64,000 bases of DNA, taken from assembly GCF_964275005.1 (NCBI RefSeq), contig NC_092694.1, positions 29,095,132 through 29,159,131 of the forward strand, written 5' to 3'. Below the pieces are notes generated by a model. It ran no database searches. It saw only the letters and a program-made list of their open reading frames with translations, and was not told the origin of the DNA. Position numbers and translations under genes: made by a program. Below, piece after piece: positions 41,546 to 54,320 of this stretch; within the stretch, counting starts at the first letter, position 1, and each line of letters opens with the position of its first letter. The DNA is from Diadema setosum (taxonomy: Eukaryota; Echinodermata; Echinoidea; Diadematoida; Diadematidae).

Positions 41546-43933
41546 TCTGTCCATTCATGAAAACAGAAATTTGTTTTTCACTGGTTCACAACAAAAAATA
41601 CATTGTTCAAATACAATCGTGGCAACCTACATACAATATACATACAGTGGTGCACACATGCATGCATACATGCTGATGATTACCACAATCGCCATTATCA
41701 ATCATACTTCAGAACGTAATGTGTAAGCAAATACATACGGCTCAGTTGCTTTGTTGGCCGTCTTCACAATACCTAACACTTTGCGTGCAGAGAGCAACTT
41801 GACAAACATCCTTTAGTTTGACGGCCGTTCGTGCCGTGAAGTGTATGGTGTGAACTGGCACAGGTAGGGTGGGTTTCTCGGCATTTCCGACCCTAGAAAA
41901 TGCTGTCCTCTTGTGACAAAGTGCAACTCATAACAGGGCCCCATTTCACATGCTGTTTTCTAGAAGTTTTAGAGACCAAACGGCAGTTTTGAATAAAATT
42001 CACATGGTTGCATGTGGCTGTGCTTTTGCCCTGAGGGAGAGGGAATTGGATATCATGTTGCTAGTATTGATGTTACACATCTTGTCTCGTAGGGGGATAA
42101 TTGAAGAAAGAGAAATCAGAGTTTCCTATACTGTGCCTCATAAAAGCATAACTGGCTTTATAGATGAACTTTTAGGGCGTTGCCAAAGTAGATGTTTGAT
42201 CTTTTTTATTTTTTGTGTGTGTGGTTTTTCTTTTTTATCGTAGCTATTGAGATGTAGTTGTGTTAACAGTAATGCACATAGTGATGCCAACATGTTGCAA
42301 AGAACTGCTTCGGCTGGGTGGGGGTTCAGAACACTGGGAGCCATTTTTTAATTAGCACGATAGCAATGTGTATTCTCAGCCTTTGCCTTTGCACAAAGTG
42401 TGGTAGTTTCCCCCCGGACCCTCAAACTGACATTTTTTTTTTTTTCATAATCAGTATGCAGTGGAATATTTTGGTTTGTCTTATGGGAGGTGAAGCAGAT
42501 GAACTGTCCTGCCTGACCCACAGAGCACATGAGACGAATATTGACTTCCTGCCGTTCGCATCTCCTTTCCTTGGGCTGGCTGATTTGGCAGGACATGTGT
42601 GTCCTTTCTGGCTGCAGTCCCATCTACGGGAAATACTCGAGGGCCATTGCAATAAGGCAGTAAGTGCTTTGAAAGTATTAGCTGGCGCGTCTGCAGAGAT
42701 GTCCTATCGTGTCTCGGCGATTTCCACTGGCCGAAGGTGAAAATGGTGGATCCGTGCTCCTTTGACCGTTGGGACACCGTCGCTACAATTCTGCTTTTGG
42801 CTGGACGCCCGTGCCGGAACCAGTGTATTCACCATCAGTTGTGTGTTATGATGTGTCATGATCACATGAACGTATAGATTGCATGTACTTAAAAAGACTC
42901 TGCAATACAGTCAGGATGACAGCTTACAGTGGCTTGATGGAAACAAACTGAAAACATTTAACTATCATTCATTATTTACAAGTGGTGATATTTTCACACG
43001 TCACTACGGATCCTGTTTTAAAAACATCAGACATATATACATTCATATTTTATCACGCAGGTTCATATGTGATGGGGATATTCTATGTCGTTCATCCCTC
43101 CATAATATGTATATAAATATCAGAGTTACGATGTCAGTAGCACCGTGATAGTCAGGTATCCCATCACTTCCACCTTAAGCACAAACCTTTGCTAGCTGGA
43201 CTGTTGCCTCTTCCTGCACAAAGAAATCTTCGTGAGATGCATGATGAGGAGGTGAATGTACCAGTTTGAAATATTCATGGCTATGTCGCAAACAGAACAA
43301 CAGAAGAAACGATATGTATTTCTTGACATGGCTGTGTGCGTAAAAAGATGAAGGGTTGTGCCTACCCGTATGTAGAACGAAATAGTACTGTTGTAGACGT
43401 AGGATTGTATAGCTTCGTAGGACGTTCCATAAAGTTGAAACAGAATGTAGTGTTTCCCCCCTTCCTCTGAATTCCTAGTTTGTCTCACTGTAACACTGTC
43501 AACAATGCAAAAAGAGGGGAACAATTTGCTGGAGCGGTATAAGGGCCCGAAGAAGGGCCCAACATTGGAACTGGGTGCCCTCTCATTCTTGGCCAGTAGT
43601 GCTGATGTGTCTCGCTCGAGGTGTGAATTTGGCCCTTGTGATGTGTCCGGCCTTCTCTGCATTGTGTTTTTCCGGCCCCCCACAGCAGCTTTGGATGTCT
43701 ATTTGTGGGACTAAGGCATCATAAAAAGGAGTGTCTGATTATGAGAGGGGGAGTATGACTGCATTGCCATCTTATTTGGGCTGATATCTGCCGCTCCTTG
43801 ACACTTTCGTTCACTGACTCTCTGGTCTATTGACCCTCCTCAGCTAAAGATTTTGATAACTGTGTTGGATTATGACTGCAGTAGAATTCCAACATGGAGC
43901 AGCTTCTTCAGGGTGGACACATTTTTCAAGCAT
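41546..43933 (+). other. NUP153 3' UTR or intergenic, nothing supported
   Basis: No conserved coding sequence. An AATAAA lies at 41992. Open frames at 42318-42740 (plus) and 43192-43683 (minus) carry no recognisable motif and are judged chance. Confidence 0.4.
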
Positions 43934-44149
43934 TACTGTAAAAGAGGATATTTTCACGTGACTAATTTTTTTTTTTTGGCTCAGCCGGGTAAAAAGAGTT
44001 GTGTGTGTTTGTAATTCTGTGGAATCAAGACATTAACTTCTGGAACATATGGGAAGCAAAAATATTTGCATGTTTTTATTTTCGTGCTAGTGTTTAGTTG
44101 GGCAAAATCTGCAAAAATTTCAACACTGAAAATTTTCACTTTTACAGTA
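43934..44149. mobile_element. TACTGTAAAAGTGG MITE, copy 4
   Basis: The left end TACTGTAAAAGAGGATATTT and the right end TTTTCACTTTTACAGTA, with the interior GGAATCAAGACATTAACTTC and GTTTTTATTTTCGTGCTAG, match copy 1 in the same orientation. Confidence 0.78.
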
Positions 44150-46031
44150 TTCTGCCTTTCAAATTTGAATGTGCGATGTTGTCTGGGAACATGTTTTCAG
44201 GCATTAATCTTAGTCTTCTCTCAAGACTTTAATGTGTGCATTCATCTAGCAACAAGCAATGCAAGTAACAGGCAGTCAGTGTCATATTTCTAGTATGCCG
44301 CTCTTCATTTTCATGTTCAATCAAACACAAGTGCCATTTTGATGCTAGTGTGTACCCAGGAGAAAAAAAAAAAATATTCCTTGGAATGCACTTATCAGAG
44401 CTAGCAAATTCCCCAACTTTAGCATCAGCTGTGTAGGAAATTCTCGCATTTGACAGCAAAAATACAAATTTTTGTTTATGATAAGCCGAAACAAACATTC
44501 AGGATGCATCCTGTAAAACTAAACCATCGATGAAATGTAGTGAAGTATGGCAAGACTTTCATAAGCTATTATGGTAGGTTGTTTTGGGGTGGTTTTTTTT
44601 TTTGTTTGTTTTTTTTTTTGTTTTTTTGTTTTTTTGTTGTTGCTATGGTGACAGGTTTTTTATAATTTTGGTAGGGTTTTTTTGGTGGGGGGGGGGTTAG
44701 AACTTTTAGCCAAACAATAGTCAAAATGTTAATATTAGGGGAATATACTTTCATTTGTTTTCAGATTTCTTTGTCTTGTTTTTTCAAGTGTGTCATATAT
44801 ATTTTCATAGCAAAATATTTGCTATGTTTGTAAGATTGTATTAAAGAAAAAAGAAATTGGAGAGAGAGAGAGAGGAAAATTGTATAATTGTTTGTATCAT
44901 GTCTTACGTGTTATGTCTTTGTTTACGTGACCAAAAGAATGATATGTATCATTCGTCCATGTGTGTTGATTGGCCGAGTCGGCCTTTGATGCCTAGGGCC
45001 GCCTTTCGGTCTCCGCTCAGTAGCAGAAGAATTTTGTGAATGGTGTCAAGAATTGATTTGCTGCAGAGAAATTGTGTAGGTCAAGTGGTGTGTGCATTTG
45101 TTTCGGTTGTATTTCCTTTGTTTTTCATTGAAGCGGACAGGCACAAAAGGGTCGAAAGGAGTTTGTTTTTGTGATGAGAGTGTACCATCTGTAGTCACAG
45201 GTACATATCTAGTCTTTTTACACCCTCCCCCCCCCCCCCCCCCCCCATATCATGGCCGTGGCATTTTCCCATGTTTTGTTTGTTTTGGGAGGATTTTTGG
45301 ATTTTTTAGTCCTGTAGGGAGTTCTAGAATTTTGTAGCAGTAACAGCACTGTCCCAATCCCACCTGTTCATGAAAGGTAATTTCAAACACACTACTTATC
45401 ATTTAGATTTCTGTATTGTACTTATTTGGTATCTATCCCTGTACTCCACGTACCTTTGCTGAAATGCTGAATAAGATGTGAGAGATATGAAAATGGTAAA
45501 ATTGATGCTGATAATGGTGGTAAAAGTAATAACTTATTGATATATTTTGATCGAGAATTACTTGAAGTAGGGTCACAGAATTTCATCATTCTGATGGACG
45601 ATGAGAAACCCAGTACTTCCAATGATGTCCACTAGCTTTTGAATGTGGAGTCAAGCATTAAATATCAAAACTTTAAATCAGGTCTTAATGCCCCTTAAAC
45701 AGATGAAATGTAAATGTGATGTCTTGCACTGCCACAAAACTCCCTCACTGCATCTGTTCACCACATTCGCACTTTCACACGTGTAGTAGATTGGCACACT
45801 CGCGTGTCATTCTGTGCCTACGGATGCGCGCTGAAAAGCTCATAGAAGTCGGGTTTTGTTTTTGAATTGATTACACGCGCACACTTGTGGCACCTTTTTA
45901 TCTTGTGACTACAGATGGATTATGCAGTGAAAACTTGTGAAGAGGTCAGATACACTAGAATCCCTCTGAGGGGATTTTGCAGGTCCCAACCCTTTAAATT
46001 CTTTTGCTTATAATTCCCAGATATGAGAAAC
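44150..46031 (+). other. Non-coding stretch, T-rich tracts
   Basis: T-runs at 44595-44640, a G-run at 44689 and a C-run at 45229-45246. No gene or delimited repeat. Confidence 0.4.
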
Positions 46032-46207
46032 CAGGGGGGGTGTGTCATAAAGCTGTTCTTCAAGTTACGAACGGCTTAAGAATAACTGGTGATCAGTTCA
46101 CATGTGCTTTACTTATCAGAATTTCAATAATTCAGCACAAGAACTGATCACCAGTCGTTCTTAAAGTGTTCATAACTTTAAGAACAGCTTTATGAAACAC
46201 CCCCCTG
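46032..46207. mobile_element. Foldback MITE with CAGGGGGG ends
   Basis: GGGGGTGTGTCATAAAGCTG then TTCTTCAAGTTACGAAC on the left pairs with TTAAAGTGTTCATAACTTTA then AGAACAGCTTTATGAAACAC on the right. ACTGGTGATCAGTT pairs with AACTGATCACCAGT further in. It is a 176 bp hairpin. Confidence 0.78.
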
Positions 46208-48679
46208 ATATAACAAGATAATTGTGTTTAGGTCCATATATAAACTTTGTATATTTTTGGTTTTTGTACCCAAATGTAGTAAAAAACTTGATATAACAAG
46301 GTAATTTTCATTGTATTTAGGTCCTCATTAAAATGTGGTTCCCCTGAAATTTGCATGAATGTACTCCTTTATCACGAATCATATGGAACTCCGTCTATCC
46401 TTGGATAGTGCCAGCATATCTTTGTCTTTTTTAAAGACTCCTTAGGATGGAAGAACGTAATGCCATTTATCTCTCTTATCTAGCATGTTTGGAGTCGGTC
46501 TGGACTGCGACGGGCCATGTATCGTTATAGAATCTCTCGTTCGCTTGCTCTTCGATGTGATCAAAGGAATTATCGACCAGAGAGCACTGTTATATGTCAT
46601 ATTCCACATGCTGTCGTTTATCTAAAGTCTCAAATTATAGACCACCAGGAGGAAATGGGGGGAAAAAGAAAAAACAGTTGAAAAAAAAGGAAGATGGAAG
46701 AAAGACGGTGAAGTCGGCTAAATTATTTTTGTACCAATCTTGTCATGTTGTTCGCATAACTTTATGCCTGAAAGGTGAATTCAACATACTGACTATAGTG
46801 AGTATTTAAAGGAAATGTACATACATTTCTATATCGGCGTATCATGATCGACACGCTTGTACATAGCGCACTGTATTGCAACGTTTGAGCCATTTCAAAT
46901 TTTATTGAAGGCATCGGTTAATGTTTCTATATTGTACTTTTTTTGGTATCTTTTCTTGAGTGGGGTGAGTGGGAGGGACCACAAGAATTGTGAAAATGTG
47001 TGCATGAGGTATGAGTTCTGAGTATGCAAATGTCTGAATTTATGAGAATAATAATGGTCAAATTTCCTGAAACTATTCTTTGCTGTCGATATTATGCAAG
47101 CAAATGAAATTGAGAGTTTCGGAGCCAAACGAAGATTTCGTGTCAAAAATTTCTGCTTTCAACAAAATTAGAAATGGCTCAAAACGTGTTTGATTCAGTT
47201 GTATCATATTGTGTATTAAGTGAGCTTATTTGAACGACTTTGACAATAATGAAGTGAGTGTCGAGTTATTTTCAGGGTCAGTTCAAGTTCTGATGATTTT
47301 ATTGTTTTTCCAATGTGTGTATATTTGTAAGGACTGCACCATACAATATGTCTTCTGAAGGGACTATCTCTTCTTAATTCCTAAGTACTTGAAAATGAAA
47401 AAGAGAAATGTGTATTTTGCCAGATTTAAAAAAAGAGGAAGAATATTATGAATTTTAAGTAGGATGATGCAAAACTTGTGTCTGAATGAGTGACGTATGT
47501 GTCCTTTTGTGAGAATGGCGGTTGAAAAAAACCATGGTGTGCATCTATTGTGAATAAAACTTGATTTTTGGTCGTGTATGAAGCATGACAATTTTTGTGA
47601 ACTTTCAGGAGGCAGTTGGTGCAGATCCTCGATACGATATGATTTCTTATGAATCTGTCATAGACAACATTATGGAATTTTGAATAAAAAAAAAACTAAA
47701 CAAAAGAAAAGACGAGAAAAGATCTGGGAACTTATCCAGCAAGTGAAATAAAATCATTTATGTTCACATTATACATATGAGCCAGATGAGTACGAGTGTG
47801 TTATTGATTCTTACCCTGCTCACTGTGTAAATACTAGTTTGCTGGTATGTTTGTCTTTTCTTCTACAATGTACTTCTTATTATTTCCTGTTTCACCACTC
47901 CCTCCCTCTCTCTCTCTCTCTTTCTCTCCCTCCCTCTCTTTCTGTCTCTGTCTCGAGATAGCTGGGGACCATTGAGTCATATGAAGTGATGAAATGGGTG
48001 TTAACAAATTTATGTCGATTGATACACCAAAATTTAAATACATGTCTATTTGAAATAACATGTGTATCTCTCCCCCCCCCCCCCAAAAAAAACAACAGTT
48101 TGTTCTCTTGTACATGTACATATTTAATAGTTATAGCCCCACTCACACACATACACGCACACACACACACGCGCGCACATACAGACATACGCACACTTTG
48201 TGTAAACGCAATGGGTGAACTTCACAGCGGACTTAACACAGTCACCGTGTCATGTCAAGGGCGTGTTCACATAGGAAGTGTGTGTGCAGTGCAATGTTGC
48301 CGTATATCGATCCTCAATTATACATGTATTATTCCTGTGGCAGTATACAGATATTGCCCTTCCAGATGTGTACTGTAAAAGAGTGTATTTTCCCGAAGCG
48401 CGCAGTTCTTTGGGAAAATATTGTCCTGAGGGGAAAATAAAACTCCCGAGGGACTGTGGAATGTTACAACGAAAGATAGACGAGGCAGTTACAGTTTTTA
48501 TATCAAAATTATGATCTACATAAACACAACGCATTTCATTCTAGCCACGTCGGCAGCCAGTCAAATTGTGGAGTTATGTCAAGCTGATGTACCGTTACTG
48601 CAGGCAATAAAACGATTTCGATCCTCGCTGCACTAGTCACGTGACTGCACAGTGACCAATTACCGACCAGCACTGGCAT
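46208..48679 (+). other. Non-coding stretch with candidate poly(A) signals
   Basis: AATAAA at 47553, 47683 and 47747 on the plus strand, the last followed by T/GT-rich sequence. These could end a very long NUP153 3' UTR. A CT-rich tract lies at 47902-47945, a C-run at 48071-48083 and a CA tract at 48143-48180. TACTGTAAAAGAG at 48371 is one end of the 13.2 kb MITE family without a partner end. Confidence 0.4.
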
Positions 48680-49310
48680 TAAAGGGGCCCTGAAATCCAA
48701 ATGCACGTTGATTTGTGTTGATTTATGATACCCTCAACATCACTTTTGCGGTGAAACGAATATCTAGAAAAATCCATATATTTTTTACGATTTTTTTTCT
48801 TCTATTTTTCTTCAGATTACTTAGGAACGCCCACAAAAAAAAAAGAAAATCCGTCCAAACCAATCAATATTAATATTCTTGAGATGACCTCATCTGTTAA
48901 TCATTGCTAAAGTACTGAAATGTTTAACAAAAGACATTGGAATGCACCTTCCCCTCGACTCGGCATAACTTGCATGTTCCCTCGCTATGTCTTTAGTTAG
49001 TCACATTAATATGACAGAAACATGCAAGTTATGCTGAGTCGAGAGGAAGGTGCATTCCAATGTCTTTTGTTAAACATTTTAGTACATTAGTAATGATTGA
49101 CAGATGAGGTCATCTCAAGAATATTAATATTGATTGGTTTGGAAGGATTTTTTGTGGGCGTTTCCAAGTAATCAGAAGAAAAATATAAGAAAAAAATCGT
49201 TAAAAAAATATATGAAATGTTTCTAGATATTTGTTTTACCGCAAAAGTGATGTTGAGGGTATCATAAATCAACACTAATCAACATGCATTTGGATTTCAG
49301 GGCCCCTTTA
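48680..49310. mobile_element. Large foldback element, 631 bp with 300 bp arms
   Basis: TAAAGGGGCCCTGAAATCCA at 48680 is the inverted match of the right end TGGATTTCAGGGCCCCTTTA. The arms 48680-48978 and 49019-49310 pair almost throughout: TGATGTTGAGGGTATC with GATACCCTCAACATCA, GAGATGACCTCATCTG with CAGATGAGGTCATCTC, and CAAAAGACATTGGAATGCAC with its complement. The centre is about 40 bases. The TA at each edge suggests a mariner-type duplication. It is non-coding. Confidence 0.85.
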
Positions 49311-49910
49311 ATGGATAGATCTGAAATTCGGCATACACGAAATGATGTACGAGTGGCAGCGTTTCACAAATACGGTGTATTCATCATCGGATATTGAAAT
49401 AAGCGCCGCATTGTTTGGCATCCCAGGTGCTAATACACAAACGTATTTTCATGTGAACTATATCGTTTTCCTCTACCACTGGTAGTATTTTCGCTTCACA
49501 GCGTACTGAGTAGTTGATTAATTTCTCCATTTCGGCCCTACTGGTATGTCCGAGTACAAGTATTGAGCATGTTCAGACGAATGTCGAAGCCGGGATTTGA
49601 AAACTTTTAATTTCTGCCTTTATCATCACCAAACAGTCGCCTCCGTTGCCTCTAAAAATGTGTCACGTACGATGACAACCGCTCAGTACTTTAGCCACCA
49701 TGAAAACACCAAGAAATCCTACCCCCCCCCCCAGTCCAATAATTAGTTAATGGGCCTCCAGTCGAAACCATTGCACGCTGCTTGCTATCAATGATCATTG
49801 TTACGCGAGTTTGATTACACGCTTATGACCTTGAATTCAGAGCGCACTTTGAACTGTTGAAGACTGTAAAGCGAACGCGCATAGATTCAGTCGTCATCAA
49901 AGAGATTATA
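49311..49910. other. Intergenic, nothing supported
   Basis: No coding sequence or clear repeat; a C-run lies at 49723-49732. Confidence 0.45.
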
Positions 49911-49923
49911 CCACAAGAGGGCG
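49911..49923 (+). promoter_or_regulatory. CTCF-like core motif
   Basis: CCACAAGAGGGCG fits the vertebrate CTCF core (CCASNAGRKGGC). It is followed within 60 bases by GCCATTTTG and GCCGCCATTG, which resemble YY1 sites. This is a motif match only. Confidence 0.3.
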
Positions 49924-50587
49924 TAGTCCAGTAGAGAGGCAGCCGCGCGAGGGAGCTGCCATTTTGCGTTGTGGGAAGCCGCCATTGCACGGATCCTGTA
50001 CAGTAGATGGCAGCGCATTGTTAAATGCGCTCGACTTGAATATTCGGCGCAGTGACCTTGCGTTGTTTTATTGTGACGTCACAATGGTCATGTTTAAGCG
50101 TCATAATGATGCTGATGTTGTTTGATTTTATGGCATGAGTGGGAATGTACGCGAAATAGTGCTCTTTGGCTCAACTACTGTCTAGTCTACACCCAAGTTC
50201 CCACTGTTAATTTTGCGAACAACAAAAAGGTCTGGACTCTACTAAATGGTTCAAATGATATGGTATCATCGCAGAAACTAATATTTAAACAATTAACCAC
50301 ATTGCGATTCTGAAAATGAAAATGTGTAATGAAAAATAACATATCACTCCAGATATGATATGAGAAGATATGACTTGAACGTAGACTTAGATCCAGTGCC
50401 AGGAGCTGAGTGTGCGCTCCCTCTTCAATTTTGGACGCACTATTTGTACGCACGCGTATGGCGACTACTTACTCTATAGGTATAATCTCTTTGGTCGTCA
50501 TACAGTATGCATTGTAAGCCGGCGCCAAAAACAAAAATCCGCAGTTGATGCTTCTTTTGGTTGTTGATGTTTTATTGGATAGAGTAT

Positions 50588-50740
50588 ATCGATAGATAGA
50601 TGTAGATATAGATGATATAGATATAGATACAGATACAGATACAGATACAGATACAGATACAGATACAGATACAGATACAGATACAGATATAGATATAGAT
50701 ATAGATATAGATATAGATATAGATATAGATACAGATATAT
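50588..50740. repeat. (AGATAC)n / (AGATAT)n hexanucleotide array
   Basis: About 20 hexamer units. AGATAC units in the middle are flanked by AGATAT units on both sides, which suggests spread of one variant inside the array. Open frames through it are Ser/Ile/Val runs, not genes. Confidence 0.93.
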
Positions 50741-53483
50741 TGTAAATGCCTTTCATGAGCCCCGTGTTGCCCATTGTTTGGGATGCGAAATTTTCAAAAA
50801 CCTCTTTCAGTTACCAAACCTATCATTGATTCTTGGCAATATCCTTTTGGAAGTTCACATCTTCCGATTCATCTCAGATTGGCATCTTCTCGTAAATTAT
50901 TTTTCGTTTCGTAAAACATGTCAAAAGCAAGTGAGTGCATTTTTGGATTTCAACATGTGATTTTGAATTACATGTACTCGTTTTTAATTCGAATGGGTAG
51001 TGGAGGATCCATGGATTGGAATGCATGAGAAACATAATTATTAGCCTTTTCTCATGACGCACATTATTCACGATTTTCATACAGATCCTTTGAAGTTTGT
51101 ATAAGTTCGGGCAACCTGACGGCCCAGCTGTCTTCGTCGTAGACGTGTATTTGCGATTGAATCTGAATCGGTTTACAAAATGTTTTAATGGCCTGAAATG
51201 ATAAAGACATTTTATTCTAGCAATCCACGTGTAGACACTTGTCATTGGCCCTGGACGATTTGATGGTTGTGAAGGGTAATGTGTGACAGGAACGTGAATA
51301 AAACAGTACATGCGAACAACATGAACAAGAGCAAACAAAACATGTATGTACTCTTTGTAAATTTGATTTATTGCATCCATCCCCGTTGATCAAACATCAT
51401 ACATTGTACATTGTAATTACAGCGCTCTATCAGAATATCGCACTCGTGACATCATTTTACTGCATCAAACAGGCAAAATCCTAGCATGATAATGTTTGGC
51501 GGGGAAAATCTTTATCATTTCACATGTACTCTGTAAGACTCTACCCTGCCTTGGTTTACAATGTTATTAACTGTCCTTTAACTTGCATAGTCGATCACAT
51601 TAGCATGCGATATCGAAGGGCTTGCGAGATTAACTCTGCAGTGAGGTGTACACAAATTAATTGTTATTTTCGAAGTTGCCTGAATCGCTATGAAACTTGC
51701 ATAAAGTTTGATCTGCAACTTTCCATCAATTTTCGACTTGTTCGATTATATAGTTTATCAGATGAAAATGGCAGTAGAATTCGAATCATGATCATTGTAT
51801 CATTAAAGGAAAAATTAAAGATGTTCGCGAAAGAGAAATATTACAACGTATAAAATTGACACTAACGCTTCTAATAAGAAGACGTGTATAAAAAAAAAAA
51901 GACGAAAATGATGAAGCGCACGTTGATGTCAGCCATCCTTGCTTTATCAGTAATGTACATCGTATATCAAATTCTTCAAGGTTGCGAGAGATCCCCTCAT
52001 GCAACGTAGGCACTGGCATGGTAGATACCTATTACGTGTACTGCACATAGCTGCCATTTATGCGCATGTGTGTCTATTTTATACATTTGCAAGTATACGA
52101 TGCATTTACATGACAATATTAAGTTGTCACGGTTGTTCGTTTGCTGTATGGTGGTGTTCCATATTTGATCATTTTTTTTTATTCTAACCAACTTATCAAT
52201 TCGCAAACTCGTAAGTAAATTACAGCGTACACGTGTCCACAATTGTGTAATCGAAACAAAAGACCCTAGGGGCCTATACAGCCAATGACATTATCATAGT
52301 TTTTAAGCACCAAGTAATCCCACAACATGCATAACATTCTGATCAACGTAACACGCGATAGCAAAGGTGACCCTGTAAAAGATGTCTTCATAGAGGGTTA
52401 CAGAATATGTAGCGACGCATCAATTCAGATTAAGAAATAATATTTCTTCATATCGTAGTCCATAGGTGACAAGGGCAGTAATCCTACCACAGATCAAATA
52501 TCATTCTGTCTAGGTAAGATAAACATTGTTAAGCAAAATATAAAATCATGCAAGCGATTACATTAGGCGGAAGTGACGAAAATGAAATTCAGTTTCCAAT
52601 GAGGATGACTTAAAAATGCATATATCCGGGAGTAATGCCGTAGTATTAGACCTTTTTAAGCAGAATCACATACAGTACTTAAGTTGTACTCAATTGATAT
52701 TAAACTCTGGTACAATTACAGTATGATATAAACGGTTGATATAATCGTTGAGTTGCCCAACGAAAACGGTATGTACGTATGATGAATGGCTTAAAAGAAC
52801 ATGATGGATTGTGCGCTCGTTTCAAAACTACATTTTGAACATGGTTTAACATTTCAACGTTGTGTGTAATTCCTTCAAGAGATTATTCCCTGTTGCTTGA
52901 TCACAGTATCAAAAAAGAGCGACATTAAGCATTAATCTAAATTTATTACGTCATTATCTTGCTTTGGCATTTTAACCATTTTGTGGTGTGGTTGTTTTTG
53001 TTGTTTTTTTTTGGTGTTTTTTGGTGTGTTTTTTTTTCGCGGAGTAATGATAATCGGCGATAGTCGCATACTTATACCATGTATACCCTGTGTTAGCGGA
53101 TCTTATAAAGAAAGAAACTTGCATTATGTTATCCCAAGCATCTTCGAGCAACAATTTTTGCCCTTGGGTCATGAGGAACGTTCTGAGAAAAACATTCTGT
53201 ATAGAGAGGGTGATCAACGACCAGAACTCGAACTGAGGATACTATGATTAAGTGCCTCGATGACATACCACAGTTATGTTAGCATTAATTCTGGATTTTT
53301 TGCTGATGCACGTCCCTATCTCGTATGATATCTGGAGTGCATAAGAATATTAAGTCATCCTGCTTTTTTTTTACCAATACATGTATAAAGTAGCATTTCA
53401 AGGTGAGACACACATTTTCTCGTTCATCTCGTCATACCATGCACATTGTATACAGGTATGGCAAAATTACATGTCACCTATAC
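50741..53483. other. Intergenic, nothing supported
   Basis: AT-rich. A GT/T-rich tract lies at 52978-53037. An open frame of 168 codons on the minus strand at 50874-51380 has no recognisable motif and is treated as chance. Confidence 0.45.
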
Positions 53484-53648
53484 CAGGGCTCGACACTAAC
53501 GGTGACCCGGTGGCCCGGGGCCACCAAAAACGCACGTCGGGCCACCAAAATTTCAGAAATAAAGAATTTTGTGGCCTGATCGGGCCATCAAAAAAGGTAG
53601 GATGTTTGCCTTTGGGCCACCAAAAATAAAAGTTAGTGTGGAGCCCTG
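53484..53648. mobile_element. CAGGGC-ended hAT-like element, copy 2 (intact target duplication)
   Basis: The left end CAGGGCTCGACACTAAC is the near-perfect inverted match of the right end GTTAGTGTGGAGCCCTG. CCTATACC stands on both sides (53477-53484 and 53649-53656), the 8 bp duplication expected for hAT. Inside, GGGCCACCAAAA occurs three times. It is non-coding and related to 23676-23910. Confidence 0.75.
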
Positions 53649-54320
53649 CCTATACCATACCAACAAACTTTATTTCAGCATATTATCATTTCTTCCTTCA
53701 AATCGGGTCGTTTTTCTACAGGAGCTATATGGCAACCAAATAATATGTCTCCACTGATGATGCAGCGAAATATTTACATAATGATTTATCACCACAAGAA
53801 TATCGACATAGATTGAGTTAGGCAGGTGTATTTCATCCAACTGATAAAACCCTATAGATTATATAGGCCTATGTCGAGATAATTACTGTGCACAGGTAAC
53901 TGCATGCCCCGAAGTCAGGCGGTGACAAAAGCCTCAAATTTAATTCAGTATTGCGCTCTGCGCAGTACGTTGAGTTAATTTCCGGTTCCTGTGATAGATC
54001 ATAATCGTGTATGCCTTTACGATTACGATATGTATTATTTTTAAAACTCGTACATGTCCCACATGGAGTTATAAAATAATCATCGTTCGAACTTCAATCC
54101 TATGCAAGTCCATGAGTACATTGTCTGAGGTGACTAGTACTTCAGCTTCAATGTTTGTCTTTTCTGTTTTAAACAATACTTTCTATTCCATCATCCATAC
54201 TTGATTACGAATGAACATTCAGTTATTGTTTGCTATACGCTGTATGACATTTGTCTTTGTAAAAGACGTTTCTCTTTGTCAATGACGATAGATATATCGT
54301 TCTCAATCGATTGACTCTCC
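53649..54320. other. 3' flank of the minus-strand coiled-coil gene
   Basis: A possible minus-strand AATAAA lies at 53674-53669, about 650 bases past the stop of the gene at 54321-55844. Nothing else supported. Confidence 0.35.

Noticed and set aside
42318-42740. A 140-codon plus-strand frame
   Set aside because: No motif and no coding-like composition; it lies in probable NUP153 3' untranslated or intergenic sequence.
50874-51380. A 168-codon minus-strand frame
   Set aside because: Its start is unremarkable, it has no recognisable motif, no splice context and AT-rich random-looking codons. It is kept only as a chance frame.
53190-53240. Complement reads CAGTTCGAGTTCTGG, a tRNA B-box-like word
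   Set aside because: No acceptor stem, D-arm or anticodon arm can be drawn around it.
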